Counted from the first letter of the stretch, positions 33,265-42,425 are shown. The stretch is 64,000 nt of DNA from Gammaproteobacteria bacterium (GCA_015709615.1 CP054179.1:2108001-2172000), one strand, 5' to 3'. Made by a program: numbers and translations. Notes: generated by a model from the sequence alone, not told the origin.

Positions 33265-33344
33265 TTCACAAAGTTAACTCGCCAAAATACCTACACAATC
33301 ACTAATGCATTGGACAAGCTGACTAGCGATACTGGAGTTGGAGT

Positions 33345-33655
33345 TGTCCATTTTGACGGACAGTTTTTTCATGGGATCGAGAGAGTCTCGACCTGTGAAA
33401 GAGGATTGCACTTTATCGCGGTTTGATTTTTCTCATTCATTTTTTTCTCAAAATTGTTGGGTGATAAATATCCTAACCCGGAATGCCTGCGGGTGGAGTT
33501 ATACCGGGCTTTGATCCAGGAGAATATGGCCAGCCTTGCTTCAGTTTTGTTTTTCCAGGAGCGCCTATCGATCAATTCACATTCAAGTGAAGCAAAAAAG
33601 CTCTCGGCCATTGCGTCATAGGCATCACCCGCACATGTGCTGGCTATACCGGTCG
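33345..33655 (-). pseudogene. IS3-family transposase OrfB, C-terminal fragment
   Basis: The minus-strand frame reads AGDAYDAMAESFFASLECEL, then IDRRSWKNKTEARLAIFSW, then YNSTRRHSGLGYLSPNNFEKK, the end of an IS3-type DDE transposase. The usual YDNAMAES lacks its Asn, an in-frame one-codon loss. The + strand left edge at 33345 begins TGTCCATTTTGACGGACA, consistent with an IS3 end (5'-TG). Everything upstream (OrfA and the first DDE residues) is missing, cut at the murJ stop at 33662, so it is a dead remnant. Confidence 0.8.
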
Positions 33656-33661
33656 AGCGGA

Positions 33662-35200
33662 CTACAACGTTTGCCGGTTCGTGAAGTCTTTCAAGCGGAA
33701 TCCGAGCAGCCAGAGTGCGGCGAAATAGCTGGCGGCACCGGCGGCGACTACGCCGCTTAACCGCAGGGCGCGGGTCAGTGCCGGTTCGTTGAGCCACGAT
33801 GTGCTGCTGCCGGTGGCGAACCACAGTACGATGCCCATGACCGCCAGCGCCAGCAGTATTTTGCCGAAGAAAACCAGCCAGCCGGGTTGCGGTTGATAGA
33901 TTTTCTGGCTGCGCAATTGGTAAAACAGTAATCCAGCGTTCAGGCATGCACCCAAACCGATCGCCAGCGCCAATCCGGTGTGCTGGAACGGGGTGATGAA
34001 AGCGAGGTTCATCAGTTGCGTGGCGAGCAGCGTGATGACGGCAATTTTGACCGGCGTTTTGATGTTCTGGCGGGCGTAGAATCCGGGCGCGAGCACTTTT
34101 ACCAGGATGATGCCGAGCAAGCCGACGCTGTACGCGACCAGCGCTTCGCGCGTCATCCATACGTCGTGTTCGCTGAATGCGCCGTGGTGAAACAGCGTGG
34201 TGATCAGCGGCACGGATAGTAACGCCAGCGCCAGTGCGGCCGGTAGCGTCAGCAGCATGGTCATGCGCAGCCCCCAATCGAGCAGGCGGGAATATTCGTC
34301 GTTGCTGTTGTTGCTGTAATGCTTTGCCAGCGACGGCAGCAGGATGGTGCCGAGTGCGACGCCGAGCAGACCGGCGGGGAATTCCATCAGCCGGTCGGCG
34401 TAATACAGCCAGGAGACGCTGCCGGTTACCAGTAAGGAAGCGAAAATGGTATTGATCAACAGGCTGAGCTGGCTGACCGAGACGCCGAAAATGGCCGGGC
34501 CCATCTGCTTGATCACGCGCCACGCGCCGGTGTCAGGATTTTTGAAACGGATGCGCGGCATGAGTTTTAGCCGCAACAGATAGGGTATTTGAAACGCCAG
34601 TTGCAAAATGCCGCCGATAAAAACCGCCCAGGCCAGCGCCAGAACCGGCGGATCGATGAGTGGCGTCAACCATAGCGCGCAACCGATGAATGCGATATTC
34701 AGCAGCGCCGGGGTCACGGCGGGCACGTTGAATTTGCCGTAGGTGTTGAGAATCCCTCCGGCCAATGCCACCAACGAGATAAATAAAATATACGGAAAGG
34801 TGATTTGCAGCAGCTGAACGGTGAGCTGGAATTTGTTCGGATCGGCGGAGAAACCGGGCGCGCTTACATAAATGATCAGCGGCGCCGCGAAAATACCTGC
34901 CAGTGAAATAAAGAACAGCGTGACACCGAGCAGCATCGTGATGTGATCGATCAGGCTGCGGGTTTCTTCGGGAGTGCGGTTGTTTTTATATTCTGCGAGA
35001 ATCGGCACAAATGCTTGTGAAAATGCACCTTCGGCAAACATCCGCCGTAGCAGGTTCGGAATGCGGAAGGCGACAAAGAACGCATCGGTTTCCATGCCTG
35101 CGCCGAAAATCCGCGCAATGATGATGTCGCGCAGGAAACCGAGTATGCGCGATATGAAAGTCATGCTGCTGACCGCAGCGAGCGCTTTAAGTAGGTTCAA
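33662..35200 (-). CDS. murJ: Lipid II flippase MurJ
   Basis: A 512-residue MOP-superfamily transporter that flips the peptidoglycan precursor lipid II across the inner membrane. The N-terminal SSMTFISRILGFLRDIIIARIFGAGMETDAFFVAFRIPNLLRRMFAEGAF signature is complete (conserved Arg and Asp residues), followed by about fourteen hydrophobic helices. Normal length, no breaks. The IS3 remnant abuts its stop codon but does not enter the gene. The upstream gap to the next gene is 130 bases. Confidence 0.95.
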   Translation of the reverse strand: MNLLKALAAVSSMTFISRILGFLRDIIIARIFGAGMETDAFFVAFRIPNLLRRMFAEGAFSQAFVPILAEYKNNRTPEETRSLIDHITMLLGVTLFFISLAGIFAAPLIIYVSAPGFSADPNKFQLTVQLLQITFPYILFISLVALAGGILNTYGKFNVPAVTPALLNIAFIGCALWLTPLIDPPVLALAWAVFIGGILQLAFQIPYLLRLKLMPRIRFKNPDTGAWRVIKQMGPAIFGVSVSQLSLLINTIFASLLVTGSVSWLYYADRLMEFPAGLLGVALGTILLPSLAKHYSNNSNDEYSRLLDWGLRMTMLLTLPAALALALLSVPLITTLFHHGAFSEHDVWMTREALVAYSVGLLGIILVKVLAPGFYARQNIKTPVKIAVITLLATQLMNLAFITPFQHTGLALAIGLGACLNAGLLFYQLRSQKIYQPQPGWLVFFGKILLALAVMGIVLWFATGSSTSWLNEPALTRALRLSGVVAAGAASYFAALWLLGFRLKDFTNRQTL

Positions 35201-35332
35201 TGGTTTGAGATTTTAACGCTATCTGATGGCGGTGGTGAGGAGCCGCACGGACTGGATTTCTCGATCCAGTCCGGTTGATTGGAAAATTTAAATCCATCCC
35301 AACAAATGGGCAGGGGCAGGCGCAGGCGCAGC

Positions 35333-36055
35333 TTAGAACATGCAAGTGACTTTCTTGAGCAGACCTTCTTCTTCCCAATTCCATTGCAGGCAGTATTCCG
35401 CGCCGCGTTTCGGGTTTTTTACCTCCGCATCGATTTTCGTTTCCCCGGTAACCACGGGCGGCAGCAGCGCTTCTTCTTTGCCGTTCTGGATGCAGAAGAA
35501 GCGGGCAGTTGCAACGGCGCGTCCCGAAGGCAGCTCGACGGTCATATGCAAGCGTTGCGTATCGTCGTCGACGACATGCGACAGTATGCCTTCGTTCTGC
35601 GTGAAAGCGCCTTCGCATTGATACGTCAAAGTTAAATCGGATCCATTGATGACTTTCAATTCCGGCGGGAGCGTCATGCAGACTTGGTAGCTGTCGTCGT
35701 CTTTTCTTTGATCAGCCGGGTTGCCGTTATTGACGCGGAAATTGCTGATGCTGCCGATGGCGCGGATATTTCTGAACCAGTATTCCGAATTATCGACATG
35801 ACAAGCGGTGGTCATTTGCGTTTGCGTCAAGGTCGCTTTTTTTCCGCAGGTGTCGTGCACGGTCAGTATTTTTCTTAAATCCGCGATGGAGAACGCGGAT
35901 TTGTTTTGCCGGATTTGATCGAAAATCAGCAGCGCGGCACAGACAACGAATATCAGTCCATGAGCAACGAAATTCGTCAGCAGTGCGACCAAAATACCAA
36001 AGACGAGGATCGCGGCATTGATGTAAAAAATAAGCTGGTTGGATTTGTCAAACAT
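35333..36055 (-). CDS. Hypothetical membrane-anchored protein
   Basis: A 240-residue protein I do not recognise. Two closely spaced hydrophobic helices (INAAILVFGILVALLTNFV and LIFVVCAALLIF, residues 12-45) precede a soluble part with many Cys (HDTCGKK, TTACHVDN, VCMTLPPEL, TYQCEG, FFCIQNG, EYCLQW, TCMF) and beta-strand character. The even number of Cys suggests disulfides in the periplasm. It is divergent from the copper-peptide operon and may share its 258-base promoter region, but no functional link is shown. Confidence 0.5.
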   Translation of the reverse strand: MFDKSNQLIFYINAAILVFGILVALLTNFVAHGLIFVVCAALLIFDQIRQNKSAFSIADLRKILTVHDTCGKKATLTQTQMTTACHVDNSEYWFRNIRAIGSISNFRVNNGNPADQRKDDDSYQVCMTLPPELKVINGSDLTLTYQCEGAFTQNEGILSHVVDDDTQRLHMTVELPSGRAVATARFFCIQNGKEEALLPPVVTGETKIDAEVKNPKRGAEYCLQWNWEEEGLLKKVTCMF

Positions 36056-36313
36056 TCGGAGCTCCTTAATTAGCAGGCATTTTTTATAATATTTTTGAAG
36101 CGCTGAGTTTATCAGAGAGGCGCATGCAACAAAAGCAACCTGGGAAGATTGATGTTGGCTGGTGAAAAATGCCAGTTGCGGACATTATCGGGTGTTTTGC
36201 CGCTGCGCAGCGAGTGCCGGTTGGGCTGAACAGCAAGAAACAAACGACTTCGCTCCGATTTGGCGCTATCATTCGCGGTTGCAGTCATGATCAATTTTTT
36301 ATGGAGAAAATAG

Positions 36314-36652
36314 ATGTCGAAAAAATCAATGAAGCCGGTTTCACTGGCGCTAGGCACTGCATTAGTAACCACTTTGGCTGCCGGCAATCTCGTAGCTGAC
36401 AATGTTGGCAATCCTTTCGCGTTGAATGAATTATCCGGCGGTTACATGCAACTGGCCGATGCCAGCGATGCCAATAAACCGGCGCAAGACAGCGGCAAGG
36501 ATTCCAAGCCGAATATGGAAGGCAAATGTGGCGAAGGCAAGTGTGGCGGTAAAAAAGAAATGAAACAAAACATGGAAGGTAAATGCGGTGGCAAGAAAGC
36601 CGAGCAAGAAGGTAAATGCGGTGAAGGTAAGTGCGGTTCCAATAAGAAGTAA
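36314..36652 (+). CDS. hvfA: HvfA/bufferin-type precursor peptide with five EGKCG repeats
   Basis: A 112-residue precursor. Residues 1-28 form a Sec signal (LALGTALVTTLAAGNLVA). The C-terminal part carries five EGKCG motifs starting at residues 69, 74, 88, 99 and 104, and all five Cys of the protein (72, 77, 91, 102, 107) lie in them. In the HvfA family the Cys of EGKCG is modified by a multinuclear iron enzyme to copper-binding oxazolone/thioamide groups. The modification enzyme and its partner follow immediately. GGAG lies before the ATG. Likely exported for copper binding or defence. Confidence 0.85.
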   Translation: MSKKSMKPVSLALGTALVTTLAAGNLVADNVGNPFALNELSGGYMQLADASDANKPAQDSGKDSKPNMEGKCGEGKCGGKKEMKQNMEGKCGGKKAEQEGKCGEGKCGSNKK

Positions 36653-36664
36653 TCCGCGCAAACC

Positions 36665-37522
36665 ATGAGCAGCCAACAGTATCCTGTTCATGGCGCTGGT
36701 TTGGGTCTGCGGCGTTCACACATGAGTGCGCTGGCGGATCAAACCACGCAACCGGTGAGTTTCTGGGAAGTAGCCCCGGAAAACTGGATCGGGGTCGGCG
36801 GACGCTACGGAAAACAGTTGCGCGAGCTGACCGAGAAGTTTCCTTTTATTTGTCATGGACTATCGCTGTCGATCGGCGGGCCGTCGCCGCTGGACGAAGC
36901 CTTTCTGCAGCGGCTGAAGCGTTTTCTGCACGAACATCAGATCCGTTATTACAGTGAACATCTGAGTTATTGCAGCGACGACGGGCATTTGTACGATCTG
37001 CTGCCGATCCCGTTTACCGCTGAAGCGGTGCATTATGTGGCGAAGCGTATCCGGCGGGTGCAGGATATTCTGGAGCGGCGCATCGCACTGGAGAACGTTT
37101 CCTACTATGCGGCGCCCGGTCAGCAGATGGCGGAAATCGATTTTCTCAACGCCGTGCTGCAGGAAGCGGACTGCGACTTGCTGCTGGATGTCAATAATAT
37201 TTATGTCAATAGCGTCAATCATCATTACGATGCCGAGGCATTTCTTAAACAACTGCCCGCGGCGCGCATTCGTTATCTTCATATTGCCGGGCACTACCAA
37301 GAAGCGGACGATTTAATCGTCGATACGCACGGCGCGGATGTTATCGATCCGGTGTGGCAATTGCTGGAGAAAACGTATCAGCATTTTGGCGTTATTCCGA
37401 CGCTGCTGGAACGCGATTTCAATCTCCCGCCGTTGGCGGAGCTGCTGCAAGAAGTGGAAATTATTCACACTCTGCAATCCAAATGGCGGAATCAAAGCGG
37501 TGACTACGCACAACACGCCTGA
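36665..37522 (+). CDS. hvfB: DUF692 multinuclear iron oxidase (HvfB/BufB type)
   Basis: A 285-residue MNIO enzyme that modifies Cys residues in the precursor peptide. The TIM-barrel landmarks are GAGLGLRRSHM, FWEVAPENWIGVGG, FICHGLSLSIGG, YYSEHLSY, IALENVSYYA, CDLLLDVNNIYVNSVNHHYD, YLHIAGH and TLLERDFNLPPL; the His, Asp and Glu in them bind the iron atoms. The start is 12 bases after hvfA. Its last codons overlap the GTG start of the DUF2063 gene. Confidence 0.92.
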   Translation: MSSQQYPVHGAGLGLRRSHMSALADQTTQPVSFWEVAPENWIGVGGRYGKQLRELTEKFPFICHGLSLSIGGPSPLDEAFLQRLKRFLHEHQIRYYSEHLSYCSDDGHLYDLLPIPFTAEAVHYVAKRIRRVQDILERRIALENVSYYAAPGQQMAEIDFLNAVLQEADCDLLLDVNNIYVNSVNHHYDAEAFLKQLPAARIRYLHIAGHYQEADDLIVDTHGADVIDPVWQLLEKTYQHFGVIPTLLERDFNLPPLAELLQEVEIIHTLQSKWRNQSGDYAQHA

Positions 37523-38279
37523 CCGCCCCGCTTTTGTGTGCCAGCAGTATGCCTTTGCAGCGCATATCCGCGATCCGGAGAGAAACCCCAGTCCGGAAGG
37601 AATCGAGGAGCGGCGCATGAAAATCTACCGCGAATTGTTTTATAACAATGTGGAGGGTTTTATCGCCAACACCTATCCGGTGTTGCGCCGGATTCTGCCG
37701 GATGACCGCTGGCACACCATGATCCGGGATTATTTTGCCCATCACGTAGCGCATACGCCGCTATTTCCGGAAATGCCGCGCGAGTTTTTGAAATATCTGG
37801 AGCATGAACGCGAGCCGCAACCGGACGATCCGCCTTTTTTGCTGGAATTGGCGCACTATGAGTGGGTTGAACTGGCGCTGTCGCTGTTGGATGAAAAAAT
37901 CGACGCAACGAAAATCGATGCGCATGGTGATCTGCTGACGGGAATCCCCGCGATTTCGCCGTTGGCTTGGGCCTTGAGCTACCGTTTTCCCGTCCACAAA
38001 ATCAGCCCGGCTTTCCAACCCAAGGAAGCCGGTAAAACGCAAACGCATCTGATTGTTTATCGCGATGCCGACTTTGACGTGCGCTTTATCGAAATCAATC
38101 CGGTGACTGCGCGGCTGCTGCAATTGTTTTCCGGTGAGGATGCTGTATCGGGGCAAGCGGCGCTGCAACAAGTCGCCGCCGAGCTGAATCACCCCCAACC
38201 CGATACCGTCATTCGGGGCGGCATGGAAATATTAAACGATTTGCAGCGGCGGCTTGTGATTCTGGGGACTTACGTCTAA
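37500..38279 (+). CDS. hvfC: DUF2063 partner protein (HvfC/BufC type)
   Basis: A 259-residue protein carrying the N-terminal DUF2063 domain (AFAAHIRDPERNPSPEGIEERRMKIY, ELFYNNVEGFIANTYPVLRRIL) and a C-terminal winged part with LLQLFSGEDAVSG. In studied systems this partner binds the precursor leader and presents it to the DUF692 enzyme. The GTG at 37500 is chosen because the domain starts just after it, overlapping hvfB by 23 bases; the frame from 37338 is antigenic to nothing and lies within hvfB. Completes the hvfABC operon. Confidence 0.88.
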   Translation: MTTHNTPDRPAFVCQQYAFAAHIRDPERNPSPEGIEERRMKIYRELFYNNVEGFIANTYPVLRRILPDDRWHTMIRDYFAHHVAHTPLFPEMPREFLKYLEHEREPQPDDPPFLLELAHYEWVELALSLLDEKIDATKIDAHGDLLTGIPAISPLAWALSYRFPVHKISPAFQPKEAGKTQTHLIVYRDADFDVRFIEINPVTARLLQLFSGEDAVSGQAALQQVAAELNHPQPDTVIRGGMEILNDLQRRLVILGTYV

Positions 38280-38346
38280 CTTGCCGATTGCGGCGTAACG
38301 CTACAGGTTGAAAGTGATTTGCCGTTAGATTGCCCATTGATAACGA

Positions 38347-39102
38347 ATGGAAAATGCACGCTATGCGGGGAATCACATGCTAGGGGTATCGAATAAGCAG
38401 CAGACCAATGCGACCAACATCCCGGTTGTATTCAATATGGCAAACTTTCTGGTTTCTTCTGTGCACGACATGAAGAACTCAGTCAGCATGCTCATTTGCG
38501 GCCTGGACAAAGTACTGACTTCGGCCGAGGCGGTGCACCTTTCCACGCACGCCGAACTGGTGCAGATGAATCATGAAGCGAAGCGGATCAATAATCGCCT
38601 GATTCAATTGCTGACGCTCTATAAGCTGGGTCAAAAAATATATCCCTTTGATCCGCAATCCATTTGCTTGGATGATTTTTTGCGCACGACCGTTGCGCAA
38701 TATGCACAGTTGCTTAAATTTCACGGGATACACCTGGAAGTCCATGTCCATCCCGATCTGTACTGGTATTTTGATGAAGATCTGATCAGCGGCGTGATCG
38801 GCAATGCTTTAAATAACGCCGTGCGCCACGCGCATCATCACATCGTGATCAGTGCCTCCGAATGCGAAGGTAAATTGACGTTGCGTGTCGAGGATGATGG
38901 TGATGGTTATCCGGTTGAACTGCTGGAAGGCAATGGCAACGTCATGCAAAGCGTGAATTTCCACGGTGGCAGCACAGGTCTGGGACTTTATTTCTCGGCT
39001 ATGGTGGCGCATATGCACCGCAATCACGGTTCACGCGGTGAGCTCCACCTGGAAAACGGCGGCTCACTGCAAGGCGCCTGTTTCGTATTACATCTTCCGT
39101 AA
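38347..39102 (+). CDS. Soluble histidine kinase without sensor domain
   Basis: A 251-residue protein with a His-box-like SSVHDMKNSVSMLICGLDKVL and an ATPase domain: GNALNNAVRHAHHHIVISA (N-box), VEDDGDGYPVELL (G1), GGSTGLGLYFSAMVAHMH (G2). No transmembrane or PAS segment. A second ATG at 38377 has the better GGGG site. The REC-TPR gene starts 28 bases after its stop, so the two are a likely kinase-regulator pair. Confidence 0.8.
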   Translation: MENARYAGNHMLGVSNKQQTNATNIPVVFNMANFLVSSVHDMKNSVSMLICGLDKVLTSAEAVHLSTHAELVQMNHEAKRINNRLIQLLTLYKLGQKIYPFDPQSICLDDFLRTTVAQYAQLLKFHGIHLEVHVHPDLYWYFDEDLISGVIGNALNNAVRHAHHHIVISASECEGKLTLRVEDDGDGYPVELLEGNGNVMQSVNFHGGSTGLGLYFSAMVAHMHRNHGSRGELHLENGGSLQGACFVLHLP

Positions 39103-39129
39103 CGGTCATTCATTCCGGTTTTTGCAATC

Positions 39130-40782
39130 ATGAATATTAACCCGCTCGATACCTCAACGCCTGCCGCTGAGTTGAATTTTTCAGGGAAAAATGTATTGAT
39201 CGTCGACAATTACATGGAAATGCGCAGTATTTTTCGCGACATTCTCAGCAGTTGCGGTGCCGAGGTCAAGAAGATTCATATGGCGACAAATGGTAATGAA
39301 GCCATAGCTTGGTTAAAAAAGGTAGCGTTTGACATTGTGCTGTGCGATCTCATTTTGGGGAATGGAAAAAACGGCCAGCAAGTACTTGAAGAAGCCAAAC
39401 ATCAATCGCTGATCGGACCTGCTTGTTTATGGATCATGATCACCGCGGAAAAAACCACGGAAGCGGTTACCGGCGCCGCGGAATATCAGCCGGATGCGTA
39501 TTTGCTGAAACCGGTCACGGAAGCAAGCTTGCGTTCCCGTCTGGCGAAGACCTGGGCAAAAAAGGAGGCTTTTGCGGAAATTCACAAGGCCATGAAGCAG
39601 CAGGACTATGCAAAAGCGATGAGTTTATGCGATCAGCGCTTGGCTTGCGATAAAGCGCATGCAGCCGACTTGCTGCGGACTAAATGTGACTTGTTGCTGG
39701 TGACCGGTGAATATGACCGCGCCAAACAGGTATTGGAGGGAATTCTGGCTGAGCGCGATTTTCCCTGGGCCAAAGCGGCGTTAGCCAAAATATTACTGAA
39801 GAAGAATGATTTGGACGCGGCCAAATGTTTGCTGGAAGAAACGGCGGAAGCGAATCCGGCTTATCTTGAGGTGCAAGATCTGCTGGCGCAAACCTTGCAA
39901 GTCATGGGCGATCTTGCAGGAGCGGGAAATGTTCTGGAGCGCGCAGTAAAATTATCGCCAAACTCGGTCATACGGCAGAAAAATCTCGGACAGGTTTCGA
40001 TGAAATTGGGCAAGATGGAGGATGCCGAACGTGCTTTCCGCAAGAGTGTGTCGCTCGGAGAGAATTCCGCGCTGCGGACAGCAGATGCTTATCTCGGGTT
40101 AGCCAAAGCATGCAGTGCCAATAAAAATTCCGAACAAGCGCTGAAAGTGCTGGGGCAGCTCAAAAAGAACTTTGCGACGGACGAAGTGCGCGTGAAAGCA
40201 TTAGCGGTTGAGGGAATGATTCATCAGCAAAGCGGCAATAGCGAAAAGGCCAAACAGATTGCCGGTGAAATCGGTCAATCCATCGGGGACAGCAACGTGC
40301 ATCCCGATAGCGAAGGTGCTCTGGAAATTGCTCGTTTGCTCATGATTACCGGTGATAAAGAAAAAGCCATTCAACTATTGCAGAGGGAAATCAAAAACAA
40401 TCCCGAAAGCGCTGCTTTACTGCGCGATGTTGCGGAAATATTCGACCAAGCCGGCATGGGCGAAGAAGGCAGCCGGTTGATCGAAACTTCGCGCCAAGAA
40501 GCCATGCTAATTATGAACCGCGGGGTATTGCTGATCAGTAAGGGGCAATATGAAGAAGCTCTCAGCGCCATGCGCGATGCGTATGCGGTAATGCCGGCAA
40601 ATATTCGCGTGCTGCTCAATCTGGCTCATGTGATCATTACCTATATGCAAAAAAATGGCGCAACCTCCGAACTGATCGACGAGGCCCGCCATAGTCTACA
40701 GACAGCCAATGAGTTGTCGCCCGGCGAGCCGCGTTTTATTCGTTTGACTGCTGCACTGAACGAACTCACCGCTTTGCGATAA
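39130..40782 (+). CDS. Response regulator receiver with TPR output region
   Basis: A 550-residue cytoplasmic protein. Residues 20-140 are a receiver domain: VLIVDNYMEMRSIFRDIL, phosphoacceptor Asp in VLCDLILGNG, and LLKPVTEASL with the conserved Lys. The rest consists of about ten TPR-type helical pairs (AGAGNVLERAVKLSPNSVIR, GKMEDAERAFRKSVSLGENS, GDKEKAIQLLQREI), a protein-binding scaffold. No DNA-binding or enzymatic output is visible, so it probably works by phospho-dependent protein interaction. Partner of the upstream kinase gene. Confidence 0.85.
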   Translation: MNINPLDTSTPAAELNFSGKNVLIVDNYMEMRSIFRDILSSCGAEVKKIHMATNGNEAIAWLKKVAFDIVLCDLILGNGKNGQQVLEEAKHQSLIGPACLWIMITAEKTTEAVTGAAEYQPDAYLLKPVTEASLRSRLAKTWAKKEAFAEIHKAMKQQDYAKAMSLCDQRLACDKAHAADLLRTKCDLLLVTGEYDRAKQVLEGILAERDFPWAKAALAKILLKKNDLDAAKCLLEETAEANPAYLEVQDLLAQTLQVMGDLAGAGNVLERAVKLSPNSVIRQKNLGQVSMKLGKMEDAERAFRKSVSLGENSALRTADAYLGLAKACSANKNSEQALKVLGQLKKNFATDEVRVKALAVEGMIHQQSGNSEKAKQIAGEIGQSIGDSNVHPDSEGALEIARLLMITGDKEKAIQLLQREIKNNPESAALLRDVAEIFDQAGMGEEGSRLIETSRQEAMLIMNRGVLLISKGQYEEALSAMRDAYAVMPANIRVLLNLAHVIITYMQKNGATSELIDEARHSLQTANELSPGEPRFIRLTAALNELTALR

Positions 40783-40835
40783 CCCGCGCGGATGCTTTCG
40801 CTATCCGCTGAAAGCCGATCCGCGATCCGTAACGG

Positions 40836-41690
40836 TTATTTCACCTTAACGAAATTGCCGCCCTGATTGACCCAAACTTCGCCCGTAAACGCATCGCTGA
40901 TGGTGGCGGCGTCGGTAGCAAAACAATCATCCACATTTTTGCTGGTATACGTTCCGGTTGTGAAATATTTCACTGGCGGATTCAGCGCAATTCCTGGAAT
41001 GGCTAGACCTGACAACGTTTCGGTGATCGGCGCGGTAATGTCGAGACAAAGATCGGAATTGACCACCAAGTTGGCTGTCGCGGCGGGCGCATTCTTGGTG
41101 CAATGCTTAACGTTTGCGGCAGCGTCAACAAGACTGAGCAGACTAAACCCCGGAACTTCCAAGCCTGTGATATTGGATGAGGTGACGGTGTTGCTGCCGA
41201 GCACGGAAATACCGCTTGCCGCCGTTTGCGGAGGTGTCTGGCAGAGATTGGTCTTGGACAGATCGGGTGCGAGCACGCATTGACCATTGCTCGTTACCGT
41301 CACGACATTGCCGCTTTGGCTATAAAACACACCGCTGATCGCTTCGCTTGTGTCGCAAGCGGCGATCCCGCCGTTGCTGCCGGAATTGTCGACTTGATTG
41401 ATCAGATTGACGAGGGAATCGATCCGCGTCGGATTGTTTCCCCAAGGTCCGCCAAGCACATAAACATCCTGGTCGCTTTTGTTGACACCCGCATAAATGT
41501 TAGTTTCCGGATAGTAACGGAAGAGCCAGGGCTCGATGTTTTGCGTGGCTTGGTGGCTCGAAAAGTATTGCGGGAAATTTTTCTCGGCCCAATTGAGTAA
41601 CTTGTCCGTGTCGCTGGCCGGGGTGGCAAAGGCGAGCTTCAAGTGAGCGATTAGAATAATTGCACAAGCCGATAGGATGAACCGTTTCAT
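40836..41690 (-). CDS. Secreted hypothetical protein
   Basis: About 284 residues with a signal peptide (KRFILSACAIILIAHLKLAFA). The N-terminal mature domain (DTDKLLNWAEKNFPQYFSSHQ, EPWLFRYYPETNIYAGVNKSDQDVYVLGG) is a module I associate with many betaproteobacterial exported proteins of unknown function. A Thr/Val/Ala-rich beta region with eight Cys follows. The start at 41690 has GGAG before it; the frame to 41777 is unsupported. Convergent with the REC-TPR gene. Confidence 0.65.
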   Translation of the reverse strand: MKRFILSACAIILIAHLKLAFATPASDTDKLLNWAEKNFPQYFSSHQATQNIEPWLFRYYPETNIYAGVNKSDQDVYVLGGPWGNNPTRIDSLVNLINQVDNSGSNGGIAACDTSEAISGVFYSQSGNVVTVTSNGQCVLAPDLSKTNLCQTPPQTAASGISVLGSNTVTSSNITGLEVPGFSLLSLVDAAANVKHCTKNAPAATANLVVNSDLCLDITAPITETLSGLAIPGIALNPPVKYFTTGTYTSKNVDDCFATDAATISDAFTGEVWVNQGGNFVKVK

Positions 41691-41848
41691 GATTGAGATC
41701 TCCGCTAAATGGATTGGGATGAACGAGTATTCGATTGTATGGACTTTTCCGGCATAAGCGAAAAAGATGACCCACATTGTATATTTTATGAATTACGTCT
41801 GAAACGGGATATAACGGCGGAAAACCGGCTATTTCTTTTGAATCGTTT

Positions 41849-42421
41849 CTATTGATGTACTTTTACCGCGAGTTGCAGCAGTTTTGAGCTGATGTCCAAT
41901 CCTGATTTACGCGCGCTTCCTAAATTGATTTCAAATACGATTTTTTCGTCGATCAGATTCATATTGATGATGGCGCCTTTTGAAATGGCGTTCGCATGAT
42001 CCGTCAATGTCAGTATCGGTTTGCCGGATAAGCTGCGCATAATGCCGGTCAGATTATCGTTGACCGGTTGCGAGAAGAAAACAGCCTGGCACTGTTTCAA
42101 TTGCTCGGGATCGTTGCTGCGCAGAACCTTGATCGGGCGTGCGCCGACCGATTTATTTTGCAGCTTGTCGATTTCCTGGCCGAAATGATCCTCGCCGTAC
42201 AAGCAGAGATTGATGACCTGAGCACCATTCCCGGGCCAATGCGTGAAGGCCAGGAAGTTGTAAATGAAAGCGGCCTTGACTTGATATTCCAGCGCCGGTT
42301 GCGCCAAAGCGCTACGCTGCGGCATGACTAAGCCGTAGCCCAGAAGGAATACCAGCAACAAGCGCGCGAGGCTTCGCGGCAGCATTTTTCCGGATGATCG
42401 ATCGATCAAAGGCGATGGCAT
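41849..42421 (-). CDS. YfiR-like periplasmic protein (DUF4154)
   Basis: About 190 residues: a signal anchor (RLLLVFLLGYGLVMPQRSALA) and the DUF4154 core (EYQVKAAFIYNFLAFTHWP, INLCLYGEDHFGQEIDKLQN, QLKQCQAVFFSQPV). In Pseudomonas YfiR represses the CHASE8-type diguanylate cyclase YfiN. Two Cys in the LCLYG and KQCQ positions match the family disulfide. ATG 42421 follows the receptor stop by four bases, the same spacing as two other pairs in this array, so I prefer it to the longer frame. Confidence 0.85.
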   Translation of the reverse strand: MPSPLIDRSSGKMLPRSLARLLLVFLLGYGLVMPQRSALAQPALEYQVKAAFIYNFLAFTHWPGNGAQVINLCLYGEDHFGQEIDKLQNKSVGARPIKVLRSNDPEQLKQCQAVFFSQPVNDNLTGIMRSLSGKPILTLTDHANAISKGAIINMNLIDEKIVFEINLGSARKSGLDISSKLLQLAVKVHQ

Positions 42422-42425
42422 CGGC

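Noticed and set aside
33369..34523. A 384-codon minus-strand frame overlapping murJ
   Set aside because: Only its last part (about 33369-33655) is real IS3 transposase sequence. The rest lies in another frame of murJ, which is unmistakable over the same bases.
36530..36650. Short repeated DNA units that could suggest a CRISPR or tandem repeat
   Set aside because: They are the codons of the EGKCG motifs in the precursor peptide, with uneven spacing and no spacers.
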